NCBI GenBank assembly: GCA_030674185.1
Contig: JAPXFY010000022.1
Coordinates: 2,561,093-2,625,092 of the forward strand
Length of the DNA: 64,000 bases
Direction: 5' to 3'
DNA from: Monoplex corrugatus
Taxonomy: Eukaryota > Mollusca > Gastropoda > Littorinimorpha > Ranellidae
Position 1 is the first letter of the stretch, and the number at the start of each line of letters is the position of its first letter. The notes under the pieces are model-generated. The model was given only the letters and a program-made list of their open reading frames with translations, had not been told where the DNA came from and did no database searches. Of this stretch, positions 13,174 to 23,579 are shown one piece after another. A program made the position numbers and the translations under genes.

Positions 13174-15289
13174 GGATCTGATTGTGTTGAGAATTTATTC
13201 TTGTGAGATTGGGGTAAAAAGTAGTAAGAGGTGTGCCAGAGAAGGAATGGTCAGGTGGGCATGGTTGACAGGGTGTCCTGTCAAGCCTGTCACGAAGAGT
13301 TTGTATTTTGGTGGTGAAATACTTGGAGAATACAGATGGGAGTTCTTCATTTGTGTGTTTTGTTGGGAGAGGTAAATCTTTTCGTGTGCCAAGGAGATGA
13401 TTCATGGTTGTAAAGAGTTCTTTTGAAAAAGAGGCATTCAGGATTTTGGTTTGGAAATAGCTTGTTTTTGCAGATGCAATGAGGGTGGATACTTTTGTTT
13501 TAGAGGCTTGGAAAAGTTGCCTATGTTCAGTGAGTTTGGATTTGCGCCAGCGGCGCTCTGCTCTGCGGCAGGCAAGTTTTGCACAGGCAATCTCATGAGT
13601 GAGCCAGGGGGTAGGGGGGTGGTCAGGTAAAAGACGGGTTGTGGCTGGAGCATGAGTGTCCAGAAGATGGTGGAGAGTAGTATAGAATTCATCGGCAAGG
13701 TTATGTGACTTTTCAGAAAGGAGGCGGGAGGCATCAGATGAAAATGTGGAGAGGTCGATAGATTTGAGATTGCGTCGAGTCACTGTGTGCGTGGTATGGG
13801 AAGGAGGAGAAATGTCAAGAGAACAGAGAATTGCAGAGTGGTCAGATGGAAGGGCTGAAGTTAGACGGGTAGAAAGAACTAGGCAGTTGTCAGTAGCTGA
13901 ATTGTGGTGATCACGAGAAATGATCCAGTCAAGAATGTGACCTTTTTGATGGGTTGGTTCAGAAATATGTTGTGTCATATTGTGATTGGACAGAGAGTTG
14001 ATGATATGTCTTGTGTCATAACGGTGAGTGTTGTCATAGTGGACATTGATGTCACCTAGAATGATGAGATTTCCAAGTAAGAGGCAGTAGTAGTCAAGTA
14101 GTTGGTCAAAGTCAGAGAGAAACATGGATGTGGTGAGCTTGTTGGTAGAGCTAGGTGGAGGTCGATAGACACAGGAGAAGATGATGGGGTGAGGGGTGGA
14201 TTGGAAGGATACTTCAACGTGCTCGAAAGAAGGATGGGAGAAAGGCAGAGACTGCGAGAAAGATAGGCGGGAATGGAGTGAGTCGTTGTAGAGGATGGTG
14301 ATACCACCACCTCGGGATGAGCGATGGAAAGAAGCAAGCCTGTAACCACTCGGAGTGAGACTCGCATGTATAGGTTCAAGATCAAGGGGGTTAAGCCATG
14401 TTTCTGTGATAAAAGCAATGTCAACATGCTCATCTGCGATAAAGTCAGCAATGACATCGGCTTTGCCATCTGCGCATGTTGACTGAGCGTTAAAAAGGCA
14501 TAGGTTTAGTTTATCAGAGTCACATGGCGGTGGCCGAGATGGAGATGAAGGCAGCACCGACGGGACAGAGGATGAAGGCGACACCAGCGGGGCAGAAGAC
14601 GAAGGCAGCAACGACGGGACAGAAGACGAAGGCGGCACACGCAGGACAGAAGACGAAGGCGGCACCAGCGGGACGGAAGACAAAGGCGGCACCAGCGGGA
14701 CAGAAGACGAGGGCAGCGCCGGCGGGACAGAAGATGAAAGCGGCACCGGCGGGACAGAAGATGGAGGCGGAACCGGCGGGACAGAAGGTGAAGGCGGCAC
14801 CGGCGGGACAGAAGGTGAAGGCGGCACCATCAGGACAGAAGGTGCAGGCGGCGCCACCAGGACAGAAGGCGAAGGCGAAGACGGCAGAGGAGGAGACGAA
14901 GCCCGCAGCAGCAAGGTCGAGGGCAGTGGAGGAGACGAAGAAGCAGAAGACGAAAAGTGGTGTCGGACTGGTACAGCAGTAGGCAGGTTGTGCCAAAGAC
15001 GGTGGAGACGTCCACCACGACAGGATCGCGCAGTGCGGGGCTTACAACACAACCCCAGTGTTCGTATGCGCTGGTAGACGTCTCCATCGAGGTAGCACTT
15101 GCTGTGTTTAAAAAGTGTCAGTCCAATTTGTTTTAAAAAGGACGGGTCCATAATTGCGAGCCAGCCAGGAGAGGACGTTGCTTGCAGGTTGGTGTGTGGG
15201 TTGGTCAGTTCACAACACTTAAAACCAGAGAGCACAAAGGTTTGGAAGCTGTAGCGTTGGGCGAACACAGTAGGCTGAAATGTAAACAT
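13121..15289 (-). CDS. LINE endonuclease polyprotein N-terminal part
   Basis: 722-codon open frame. Residues about 1-117 include a basic patch (CRGGRLHRLW). About 118-256 are Pro/Ser/Val-rich 9-residue repeats. About 261-480 form an apurinic-type endonuclease (EEP fold): LFNAQST, FITETWL, SRGGGITILYND, CVYRPPPSS, LGDINVHYDN and SDHSAI, the expected Asn, Glu, Asp and Asp-His landmarks. This enzyme nicks target DNA for target-primed reverse transcription. A positively charged linker follows (RRAERRWRKSK). The frame is lost just before the RT, so this copy cannot make a fused product. The start is taken as the first ATG of the frame. Confidence 0.85.
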   Translation of the reverse strand: MFTFQPTVFAQRYSFQTFVLSGFKCCELTNPHTNLQATSSPGWLAIMDPSFLKQIGLTLFKHSKCYLDGDVYQRIRTLGLCCKPRTARSCRGGRLHRLWHNLPTAVPVRHHFSSSASSSPPLPSTLLLRASSPPLPSSPSPSVLVAPPAPSVLMVPPSPSVPPVPPSPSVPPVPPPSSVPPVPLSSSVPPALPSSSVPLVPPLSSVPLVPPSSSVLRVPPSSSVPSLLPSSSAPLVSPSSSVPSVLPSSPSRPPPCDSDKLNLCLFNAQSTCADGKADVIADFIADEHVDIAFITETWLNPLDLEPIHASLTPSGYRLASFHRSSRGGGITILYNDSLHSRLSFSQSLPFSHPSFEHVEVSFQSTPHPIIFSCVYRPPPSSTNKLTTSMFLSDFDQLLDYYCLLLGNLIILGDINVHYDNTHRYDTRHIINSLSNHNMTQHISEPTHQKGHILDWIISRDHHNSATDNCLVLSTRLTSALPSDHSAILCSLDISPPSHTTHTVTRRNLKSIDLSTFSSDASRLLSEKSHNLADEFYTTLHHLLDTHAPATTRLLPDHPPTPWLTHEIACAKLACRRAERRWRKSKLTEHRQLFQASKTKVSTLIASAKTSYFQTKILNASFSKELFTTMNHLLGTRKDLPLPTKHTNEELPSVFSKYFTTKIQTLRDRLDRTPCQPCPPDHSFSGTPLTTFYPNLTRINSQHNQIHVVQNLRTGSSSRFSLL
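14545..14890. repeat. 27-bp coding minisatellite in the LINE ORF
   Basis: About 13 copies of a 27-bp GC-rich unit (GGCGGCACCGGCGGGACAGA plus seven bases). On the minus strand it encodes the 9-residue Pro/Ser/Val repeats of the LINE protein. On the plus strand it gives a spurious Ala/Lys/Gly-rich open frame (14524-14982). Confidence 0.92.
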
Positions 15290-15514
15290 AGTTCACAGAT
15301 AAAATGTCCGACTTGAGCGGCTGAATTAAAATGATGAAAAGTAGGTATAAAAACTTTAAAATCAGATTATCTGGTAAAATATTCAAAATTTTCAAAAAAT
15401 ATATACATCACCGTATGTCGGGATTTAAAAGGAACAAACTGATACAAAATTCAATGCATAAAATCAAATAGAACCACGATAAAATCACTGTAAAACACAC
15501 ACACACTTTTGCTA

Positions 15515-17350
15515 CCAACATGGCCATGAATCCAGACGAAAACAGTCCAGTAACCGTCATTTGTGAGAGTGGAAAACAGTTCAAAGAACTCCACAAGCTC
15601 AGGGTGACTAATGTTTCTGCCAGCAAAGCGGAAATAGAGTCTGAAAAAAAAGAGAAAATCTGTATGCTTGGATTTGGACACCATTTTTAATGCCAAAACC
15701 AGAGCAGTCAGTTCAGCAGTGTAGACGGAACTGTCAGACGGAATATGTTATGAAAATGCTTGATTGGAAATCACGGAGCAGAAGGCAATGGCAGCAACGC
15801 CTTCATCGCACTTGGATCCATCTGTGAAGATTCTGTGGGATGACGGAAATCTGACACAGTTCTGCATAAAACGATTTGTACGCTAGTGAACTGGTGTTGT
15901 CTTTACAGAAGGAAGCAAGATCAAAGCAAACTTTTGGTGTTTTCAAGGTCCATGGTGGGCTGTCAGGAAATTTCGCGAAGTTGTTAACAACTGCTAATTT
16001 TATATCTGCCTTTTCCATATGGGGACGGATAAGGATTCCAAAAGGAAGAGTCACTTTTGGCTGTTTTTCAAATTCACTTTGAAATCTGTGTTAAAGTCAC
16101 AGTGGTAGGCTGGGGTTTCCTATTCAGAGAACATTTCAAACAGAAATTTAAGGTGAATTTCAGTCTATTGTTGCTCAGGGAGGGCTCCCCTGCCTGTACG
16201 TACAAACTGTAGACAGGAGTTGTTCTGAATGCACGAAGACAGAGACGCAGCCCTTGATGGTGAATGGGATCCAGTGCCTTTAGGTACGATGGTCTGGCAG
16301 AGCCATATGCTACGCAGCCGTCGTCCAGTTTAGAGCGAATTAAAGTTTTGTAGAGTTTTCTTGTCGGCACCCCAGACTGTATGAGATACAACTCGAAGAA
16401 TATTCAGAGCTCTCTGGCACAAGGTTTAAGATGTTAGATATGACTGAGAAAATTCGACTTTTCATCAAAGATCAATTCCAGAAATTTAGCTTCTTTTACA
16501 GCTGGAATGATGGACTCTCCCAGATGAATTTCTGGATTGGCAGAGAATTGTCGCAGGTTATGAAAGTGGATGCACCGTGTTTTGGTTGTGGGAAAAATAA
16601 AGCCGTTTGTCTCTGCCCATTATTGGATCCTATCTACGCACAACTGCAGCCGCCACTGAACGCCTGCATAGAAGCTTCCTCTTGTGTAAACTGCAAAATC
16701 GTCAACAAACAGGGAACAGTTCGAGCCCTGCTGTACAGATTTAACTACGTTGTTGATCTTTACACTGAACAGCACAGGAAAGAAAATGTACTTTTGTGGT
16801 ACACCCAGCTCTTGCTCATGGGTGTCAGACAGAGTAGTACCATCCCACACTTGAAATTGTCTCTCGGCCAAAACATTTTGGATAAACAGTGGTAGATGAC
16901 CCCAAAACCCCAGTTCGTGTAGATCCACAAAAATTCCTGATTTCAATGTGGTATCATATGCTTTCCCCAGATCAGAGAAGATACCCACTAGATGCTTTTT
17001 CTTCAGATATGCATCACGGATGGTCGTTTCAAGGAGGATTAAATGGTCTACTGCGGAATGGTACTCGCGAAATCTGCAATGTTCTTTAGTCAAGATGCCG
17101 TCATTCTCCAGTTTAAAACGTCAGTCTGCTGTTGATAATTTTTTCCATCACTATGCAAAGACAACTGGTTGGAAGGAATGGATAGATCTTTTCCAGGTTT
17201 AGGGACAGGGATTGTCAGGGATTTCCGCCACGAGGGAGGAAAGAATCCTGTCGTCCATATGTAGTTGTACACTTTTAACAGCATTTCTAAACCCTTTTCC
17301 GGGAGATGCTTAACGAGTTTGTAATGAATTTCATCTAGGCTAGGAATTCA
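15515..17350 (-). mobile_element. I-clade (Nimbus-like) LINE, RT and RNase H part
   Basis: Degraded, frameshifted polyprotein. From 17350: LDEIHYKLVKHLPE and WTTGFFPPSWRKS..PVPKPGKD (RT fingers), then 17093-16620 with SDLGKAYDT, ELGVPQKYIF (usual GVPQGSIL) and the catalytic FVDD box. Next comes KLYKTLIRSKLDDGCVAYGSARPSYL (16391-16074, thumb), a linker at 16054-15803, and an RNase H domain at 15800-15520 (IFTDGSKCDEG, SSVYTAELTALVLALK, WIHGHVG). RT plus RNase H is characteristic of the I/R1 group; the wording resembles snail Nimbus elements. The domain is cut at WIHGHVG by the CR1/L2-like insertion and resumes at 11646. Confidence 0.85.
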
Positions 17351-17480
17351 GTCACTGCTTTTTGTTTTTGACGCAGCTCTAAGGGGGCAGCCATTTTGAA
17401 TTTTCCTCACGAGACTATGAACCGGAAACATACCAAACAAAATATTTCAGTCCATAACAGTTATAATCATTTAATAATAT
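17351..17480. other. Short unassigned spacer
   Basis: No feature recognised between two LINE copies. Confidence 0.4.
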
Positions 17481-17483
17481 AAT

Positions 17484-19122
17484 TAATAATAATTACAATA
17501 TTTATATAGCGCAAAATCTTGATAAAATCAAATCTAAGCGCTGAAACAGACACACACACACGCACGCACGCACACACACGCACGCACGTACACACACATA
17601 CGCACGCACACACACACACACATACACACACACACGCGCGCGCGCACACACACACACATGCACACGGCTATAAATGGGGAGAAAGAATAAAAGCAATGGA
17701 AAATTATAGAGAGTATATTATATATAATTATATATTACAATGTGATTCCCCTCCGAGTGGAGACAGGCTGCAGAGGGGATTGAGTGAGGTCAGGATTTTA
17801 TGCAGAGGAGAAAAGGTGAGTTTTGAGAGCGGACTTGAAGGAGACAAAAGTAGGTTGCTGACGGACTGAGAGAGGAAGTTTGTTCCAGGAGAGCGGACCA
17901 GAAACAGAGAAGGCTCGTGGACCATAGGTATTGAGCTTAGTGCGTGGAAAGCGAAAAGTCAGAGGATCGGAGGTAGAGCGGAGGGTACGTGACGGGAACA
18001 TAGATCTCAAGTAGGCTTGACAGGTAATCGGGGGCTGCGTTATTGAGGCTTTTGTAGCACATGGTGTCTAGTTTGTACTGTATGCGCTTTGATACAGGGA
18101 GCCAGTGAAGTTGTGCCAGGAGAGGAGATATGTGGTCAGCTTTTTTCTTTTTGAGTACAAGGCGTGCAGCATTGTTTTGAATGCGCTGTAGGATGTGAAT
18201 GGTGGAGGCAGGAAGACCGGACAGGAATGAATTGCAATAGTCAATGCGAGACATTGAAATAGAGAACGAGTTTTGCAGTTGTTTCGACAGAGATACTTCC
18301 TGATCAGGCTTATACGATGGAGGTGATAGTAGCAAGATCTGGCAGTTTGAGAAACAAGGTTGTTCATGGAGAGGGTAGAGTCAATGCAGACACCAAGGTT
18401 TTTAACTGAATTAGAAATTGGGACTGATGTGTTACATAATGGGAGAGAAAGAGGAGGCAGCTGAGAAAGTTTCTGATGGGTGCCAATGAGGATGGCTTCT
18501 GTCTTGTCATCATTAAGCTGAAGTTTGTTGCATGTCATCCAATTTTTAATGTCCGAGTAACACTCAGTGGTGCGAGTCAGGAGGCGCTGTATATTGTCAG
18601 GTGAGTCACTGTCTTGAAGTTGGGTGTCATCAGCATAGAAGTGGTGTTTTATAGAGTGGGAGTTGATGATGGTGGACAGGGGGGAGGCGTAAAGAGTGAA
18701 AAGAACAGGGCCATGGACAGATCCTCGTGGAACACCACAGGTCAGGTATGCAGGTTGAGAGTAATTGCCATTGATGAGAACAGTTTGTTTTCTGTTTGAT
18801 AGATATGAAGTGAACCAGGAGAGAGCAATGTCAGAGATGCCAAAAGTATGATGAAGTCTAGAAAGGAGTATACCATGATCAATGGTATCAAAGGCTGCAG
18901 ACAGATCAAGGAGTGTGAGGAGAGAGACTTTGCCAGTATCAGTTGCAAGGAGGAGATTGTTGAGAATGTGTAGCAAGGCAGTTTCAGTGCTATGGCACTG
19001 GCGGTAGGCTGACTGGAAAGGATTGAGGAGATTGTTGGCAGACAGATGAGAGTTCAGCTGGTTGAGGACAACTTTTTCGATGAGTTTTGACAAGAAAGAG
19101 AGATTAGAGATAGGCCAGTAAT
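17484..19122 (-). mobile_element. CR1/L2-like LINE copy 2, 5'-truncated
   Basis: Same family as 11648-15515, roughly 97% alike by eye. RT frame 19093-18068 retains SKLIEKVVLNQLNSHLS, LDLSAAFDTIDH, GVPRGSVHGPVLF (Q to R, L to H), YADDTQL and the thumb (NWMTCNKLQLNDDKTEAILIG). A frameshift near 18250-18300 moves into [14 protein letters not shown] (18335-17937), and another near 17995 leads to the end ([18 protein letters not shown]). Truncation falls at about 19122, just before SRPISNLSFL. The 3' UTR has a CACG/CA microsatellite and ends GCGCTATATAAATATTGTAATTATTATT. Confidence 0.9.
17550..17665. repeat. (AC/GCAC)n microsatellite inside LINE 3' UTR
   Basis: Same position relative to the LINE terminus as in copies 1 and 3. 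Confidence 0.95.
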
Positions 19123-20282
19123 TTGTAACTGAGCAACATTTCAGGTAATTTTATCAAAAACGTCGTCTAATATGAATATGATGGCATTACTTTTTGACTC
19201 ACCCTCGTATTTCTCAGGCAAGTTCAAGTTCTCAAACATTCATAATTCAAACCCATACAGTAATACAGGTACAACAGTAAATAATTTAACAAAAGTACAA
19301 TACTGACATGCAAATCTTGATTTCTGGTTGTCAGCAATAAGGAAAACAAAGCTTTCTGAGCTTGATCATGTGCAGTTTTTAACCCTTATGAAATGTGCCA
19401 GTTCGATAAAATTCTATCTGTAAAGTATTTGAACGTATTTACAATGTTAATGGTTTTTGGACCATAATAAAAGACATAATTTGGACTGTATTTTTTTCTA
19501 TTAAAAACCATCACCTTAGTTTTATTTTCATTATCTTCAAGTTTTCAGCAGGTACAATAATCATGTAGAGTACCTACAGATTTTTGTAAACCTCTCTTAG
19601 AATCTAATAATAAAAATGTATCATCGCCATGAAATAATCATATTACTGAGTATAATGAATTAGATTTACATCAGAGCATCAAAATCAACATTTCAAGGTA
19701 AACAATGACTGACTAACAAATAATGCGCAAGGTCATGTAGGAAAAGAGACATTAGAACAGATGAACAACTGCCACATTGTCTAACTCCTCTACAACTGCC
19801 AAGGAAACTTGATGTTATGTTATTCACAAACACACAATCTTTAATTTGAGTCTAAGCCATAAACCTTGTTACCAGAGCTGGCATCCATGCTGCTGTGAGT
19901 ATCGTATATCATCAATACCAGTAGTCGGCCTGAGCCTGACAACTACAGTCTGTTCAAGGAGGAAAGTTTGGACATTTACACTGAAGTCATTTTCACAGTA
20001 TGTCTGAAATGTAGGTTTATGGAACATACTGTAGGAAAACGTAACTGGGGAAAACAAATGACTGGCAAAGTGACATACAAAACCCTTACTGAACTAAAAC
20101 GGTGATAGAGACACAGTTGCCAAAAGGTCTCACCGTATGTCATTGTGCCTGTTTCTCTCTCGTATCCAAATAAGGCTTGTCATATTGGCAGATGTGATGC
20201 GTCTAGTGTGTCGGCTTCAGCCTGCACCGCTGGCTAGCACTGCTGTGCGAAAAGAAGAGCAGAGGGTGTAAGTCTCTTCCTG
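19123..20282. other. Intergenic, nothing recognised
   Basis: About 1.1 kb of AT-rich sequence, no domain, tRNA or tandem repeat recognised. The final portion may be outside the RTE leader, since similarity to the 4763-4907 fragment starts only at 20283. Confidence 0.4.
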
Positions 20283-20712
20283 TCAGTACATAGCCTCTCC
20301 ATCAGCAAGCCCTACGCTGTGCCTCCTCGTGGCGACAGGCGGTAACTGAGCACCTCAAGGACTCAGGCTGAATCTCGTAGGACTCGGAGGAGGTCTGGCC
20401 CCCAGACGTGAGGCATGCAGGCCCACCAGCGTGTGGATACGCCCTGGTGCCCACGAACCAGACCCCCAAGCTATGGGTGAAAAGCTCCACTGCCTTGTGG
20501 ACATCTTGGGAGAGAGTAAGGCTAGCGGAGAGACCGTACACAAACCGATGGAAGGCAACAGGAAACCACCATCGTAATTTTTCCCAGGATATCATGGACA
20601 GAAACAAAAAGATCAAAGACAACGACGTAAATAGGTGCTCCGTTGGAGCAGCTTCGTCCGGTAGGGACCGTCATGCGGCGCAGGTGACACCAGACCGTCA
20701 GCAAGTTACTGC

Positions 20713-22368
20713 GAACCTAAACTCAGATTTAAAAACATCAAAGTTGCAACATGGAATATAAGAACATTGTTACAAAAGGGTAAATTAGAAAATATCAAGA
20801 CAGAGATGGAAAGACTTAACATGGGTATTTTAGGACTAGGGGAAGTGAGATGGAAGGGGGTGGGCATGATAACATCAGGAGAATACACAGTGATATACTC
20901 TGGTGGTAACTCACATGAAAGAGGAGTAGGCATCATGATGGACAAAGACAAATCAAAACCAGTTAAGGGATACTGGGCTATGTCCGACAGAGTTTTGCTG
21001 GTCAAATTCGGAGGCAAACCAATTGATATCAACATCATTCAGGTGTATGCACCAACATCCACAAGTTCTCAGGAAGACATCGACAACTTCTACGAAGTTT
21101 TAGAGATGGCCAAAATCCAATGTAAATCACAAGAAATTACTGTAATAATGGGAGATTTTAATGCTAAAGTGGGACAGGATAGGGTGGAGGATATAGTTGG
21201 ACCTCATGGCCTTGGTACGCAAAATGAAAGAGGTGAGAAACTTGTAGAATGGGCACAGATGAATGAGTTTATAGTAGGAAACAACTGGTTTGAGCAGCCT
21301 AATAAAAGAAAATGGACTTGGATGAGTCCAAGAGATAATACCAAAAATCAGATTGACTACATCCTGATCAAGAAAAGATTTAGAAATTCTTTACTGTCAG
21401 CAAAAACACTACCAGGCGCAGACTGCAACAGTGACCACAATCCTGTAGTGGGAAGATTTAGACTGAAATTGAGGAAAAGGAAACAGACCAAAAACAACAT
21501 CAAATTAAACCTTGGACTCTTAAAGACAGATGAAGGGATACGTAACAAATTTAATGTGCATGTTCAAAACAAATTCAGTGCTCTGGAAGACGTTGGTGAC
21601 AGTGAGGAACAATGGACAAAGTTGAGAAATTCGATAAATGAAGCTCGTAAAGAAATCCCTAAAGCAGATAGAAAAGCAAAAAAGAACTGGATGACTAATG
21701 AAATTTTGGGCTTTGTGGAGGAAAGGAGGAAGGCAAAGAGAAATCAGGAGATCTACAGGAAGATAGACAAGGAGATCAGGAATAGCTGCAATGAAGCTAA
21801 AGAAGCTTGGCTAAAATCAAAGTGCAAAGAAATGGAAGACCGTCACAAAACGGATCCTCAGGGTATGTACAGACGAATTGAAGAAATTGTCCACAGAAAA
21901 AATACATGCACATCAACTGGTTGCTTGAAATCGAAAGATGGCATGCTTATCATGGAAAAAGACAAAATATTAGACAAATGGGGAGAGTATATTAAAGACC
22001 TTTTTGAGGATGACAGAAACGAAGAACACATTATGAAAAAGAACTTTGAAGGACCACCCATAATGAAAGATGAAGTTAGAGCGGCACTGAAAAAGATGAA
22101 ACCGGGAAAAGCCACAGGACCAGACAACAATACCATAGAGATGATTGAAGCCCTGGAGGAATTTGGCATAGAAAAAATAACAGTCCTCCTAAATGAAATT
22201 TACGACACAGGAAAAATCCCCAAAGATATGTCAAAATCAATTTTCATTGCACTTCCAAAGAAGACAGGGCCTATAGAATGCGAACTCCATCGCACAATCA
22301 GTTTGATGAGTCATGTAACAAAAATCCTGTTAAGAATAGTCATGATGAGGACAAGGAATAGAATCTAA
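20713..22368 (+). pseudogene. RTE endonuclease and RT N-terminal half
   Basis: The frame is open from the codon after a TAG at 20662, but no ATG precedes the first conserved block, KVATWNIRTLL (20740-20772). The start may lie in another frame upstream (an open frame from 20408 ends at 20761), implying a lost base. EEP endonuclease landmarks: WNIRTLL, GLGEVRW, VYAPTS, IMGDFNAKVG, GLGTQNERG and SDHNPVVGRF, very like the 'craniofacial development protein 2-like' genes that derive from RTE endonucleases. From about 22060 the RT begins (ALKKMKPGKATGPDN, FIALPKK). TAA at 22366 interrupts the protein. Confidence 0.88.
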
Positions 22369-22398
22369 AGAGAAATAGCAGAAGAACAGTGTGGATTT

Positions 22399-23559
22399 GT
22401 GGAAGGGAAAGGAACTATTAATGCCATATACATCCTAAGAACTATCATAGAGAGGTCAAATGAGATGAATAAGGATTTATATTTATGCTTTGTTGACTAC
22501 ACCAAGGCTTTCGATTGGGTAAGACATGATGAATTGATCAACCAACTGGAGAGACTCAATGTTGATGGAAAAGATCTACGAATAATCAGAAATATGTACT
22601 GGGAACAAACAGCTGAAATGAGAATAGAAAACAAACTAAGCTCTTTCCAAAATATCAAAAGAGGAGTCAGACAGGGTTGTGTTTTGTCACCAGATCTGTT
22701 TTCACTATACAGCGAAAACATCATGAGAAACCTGGAAGAAGACCCTGGATTAAAGGTTGGAGGGAAAATGATAAACAAAATTCGATATGCAGATGACACC
22801 GTGCTAATTGCAGAGAGTAAAAGAGACCTACAAAACCTTGTGAATATACTAGAAATAGAAAGCAAAGGTAAGGGGCTGGAACTAAACAGCAGGAAGACTG
22901 AAGTCATGGTGATCAGTAAAAAACATGAAATCCCCTCATGCAAAATAACAGCAAATGGCACAACTTTGACACAGGTTGAGAAATTCAAATACCTGGGAAC
23001 GATCATTTCATCAGACGGCAGATGCACATCAGAAATAGCTGGCAGAATCGGCCAAGCCAAAACAGCATTCAAGAAGATGACAAGCATTCTTACCAACAAA
23101 TGCCTATCAATTAACACCAGGAAGAGAGTTCTTGAATGTTATATAGAACCAATACTGTTGTACGGATGCGAGGCGTGGACAGTCAACAACCAAAGCCAGA
23201 ACAAGATTGAGGCAGCCGAGATGTGGTTTCTAAGAAGAATGTTGAGGGTTCCATGGACAGCAAAGAAAACAAACGAGACAGTCTTGATGGAGGCAGACAC
23301 AAGTAGATCACTCTTAAGGAAGATTAGGAAAAGACAGGCAACATTTATAGGCCATTTTATGAGGAAGGGGGATTTGGAGCACCTGGTCACGGCGGGAAAG
23401 CTGGAGGGAAAGAGAGCACCGGGTAGATCCAGGGAGAAAATGCTGGACGGACTTGCAGAGTGGCTGGGGACGGGGAGGGTGGGGGAGATGCTAGGGGCAA
23501 CGAGAGATAGAGGCAGATGGAAGTCCATGATCGCCAATGCCATGCGGCAGGGCACCTGA
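22399..23559 (+). CDS. RTE reverse transcriptase, C-terminal half
   Basis: In frame with the preceding segment, 30 bp past the stop. Visible blocks: FVDYTKAFDWV (about 31-41), GVRQGCVLSPDLFSLY (about 89-104), catalytic RYADDTVLI (129-137, YADD at 130-133), LELNSRKTEVMVI, KFKYLGTIIS, then the post-RT region with CYIEPILLYGCEAW, WFLRRMLRVPWTAKK, IGHFMRKGDLEHLV and MIANAMRQGT at the end. Open to its natural stop (TGA in the 3' tail). The upstream stop would prevent a full product unless bypassed. Confidence 0.9.
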   Translation: MEGKGTINAIYILRTIIERSNEMNKDLYLCFVDYTKAFDWVRHDELINQLERLNVDGKDLRIIRNMYWEQTAEMRIENKLSSFQNIKRGVRQGCVLSPDLFSLYSENIMRNLEEDPGLKVGGKMINKIRYADDTVLIAESKRDLQNLVNILEIESKGKGLELNSRKTEVMVISKKHEIPSCKITANGTTLTQVEKFKYLGTIISSDGRCTSEIAGRIGQAKTAFKKMTSILTNKCLSINTRKRVLECYIEPILLYGCEAWTVNNQSQNKIEAAEMWFLRRMLRVPWTAKKTNETVLMEADTSRSLLRKIRKRQATFIGHFMRKGDLEHLVTAGKLEGKRAPGRSREKMLDGLAEWLGTGRVGEMLGATRDRGRWKSMIANAMRQGT

Positions 23560-23579
23560 TGATGATAATCCAAATAAGG

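Larger units (their letters stand above)
11648..15515 (-). mobile_element. CR1/L2-like LINE, near-complete, nested in an I-clade LINE
   Basis: Almost complete non-LTR element. From 5' (high coordinates): leader to 15290, endonuclease frame 15289-13121, reverse-transcriptase frame 13173-12124 (frameshift near 13150), 3' UTR with a CA/GCAC microsatellite (11723-11832), terminus GCGCTATATAAATAAAATATTGTATTGTATTGT at 11648-11680. Compared with the copy at 17484-19120, about 300 bp of the RT-thumb region is deleted near 12420-12430. The reading frame passes directly from DNIQRLLTHL to [14 protein letters not shown]. Its flanks rejoin as one I-clade polyprotein: WIHGHVG on one side, KADCLVKKA on the other. 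Confidence 0.9.
20283..23575 (+). mobile_element. RTE-type LINE, nearly full length
   Basis: The most complete RTE-type element in the window: leader (20283-20740), endonuclease plus RT in one frame broken by a single TAA (22366-22368), then the C-terminal region and a short TGA-triplet 3' tail (CCTGATGATGATAATCC). The tail matches the long (TGA)n tails of copies at 46724-46782 and 32385-32405. The copies at 8345, 26389, 32385 and 45746 belong to the same family. The single lesion suggests recent activity. Confidence 0.92.

Noticed and set aside
14524..14982. Plus-strand Ala/Lys/Gly-repeat protein
   Set aside because: Antisense shadow of the 27-bp repeat inside the LINE endonuclease frame.
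20408..20761. Independent small gene upstream of the RTE frame
   Set aside because: It overlaps the element's leader and endonuclease start in another frame. Best read as leader or a shifted N-terminal end.
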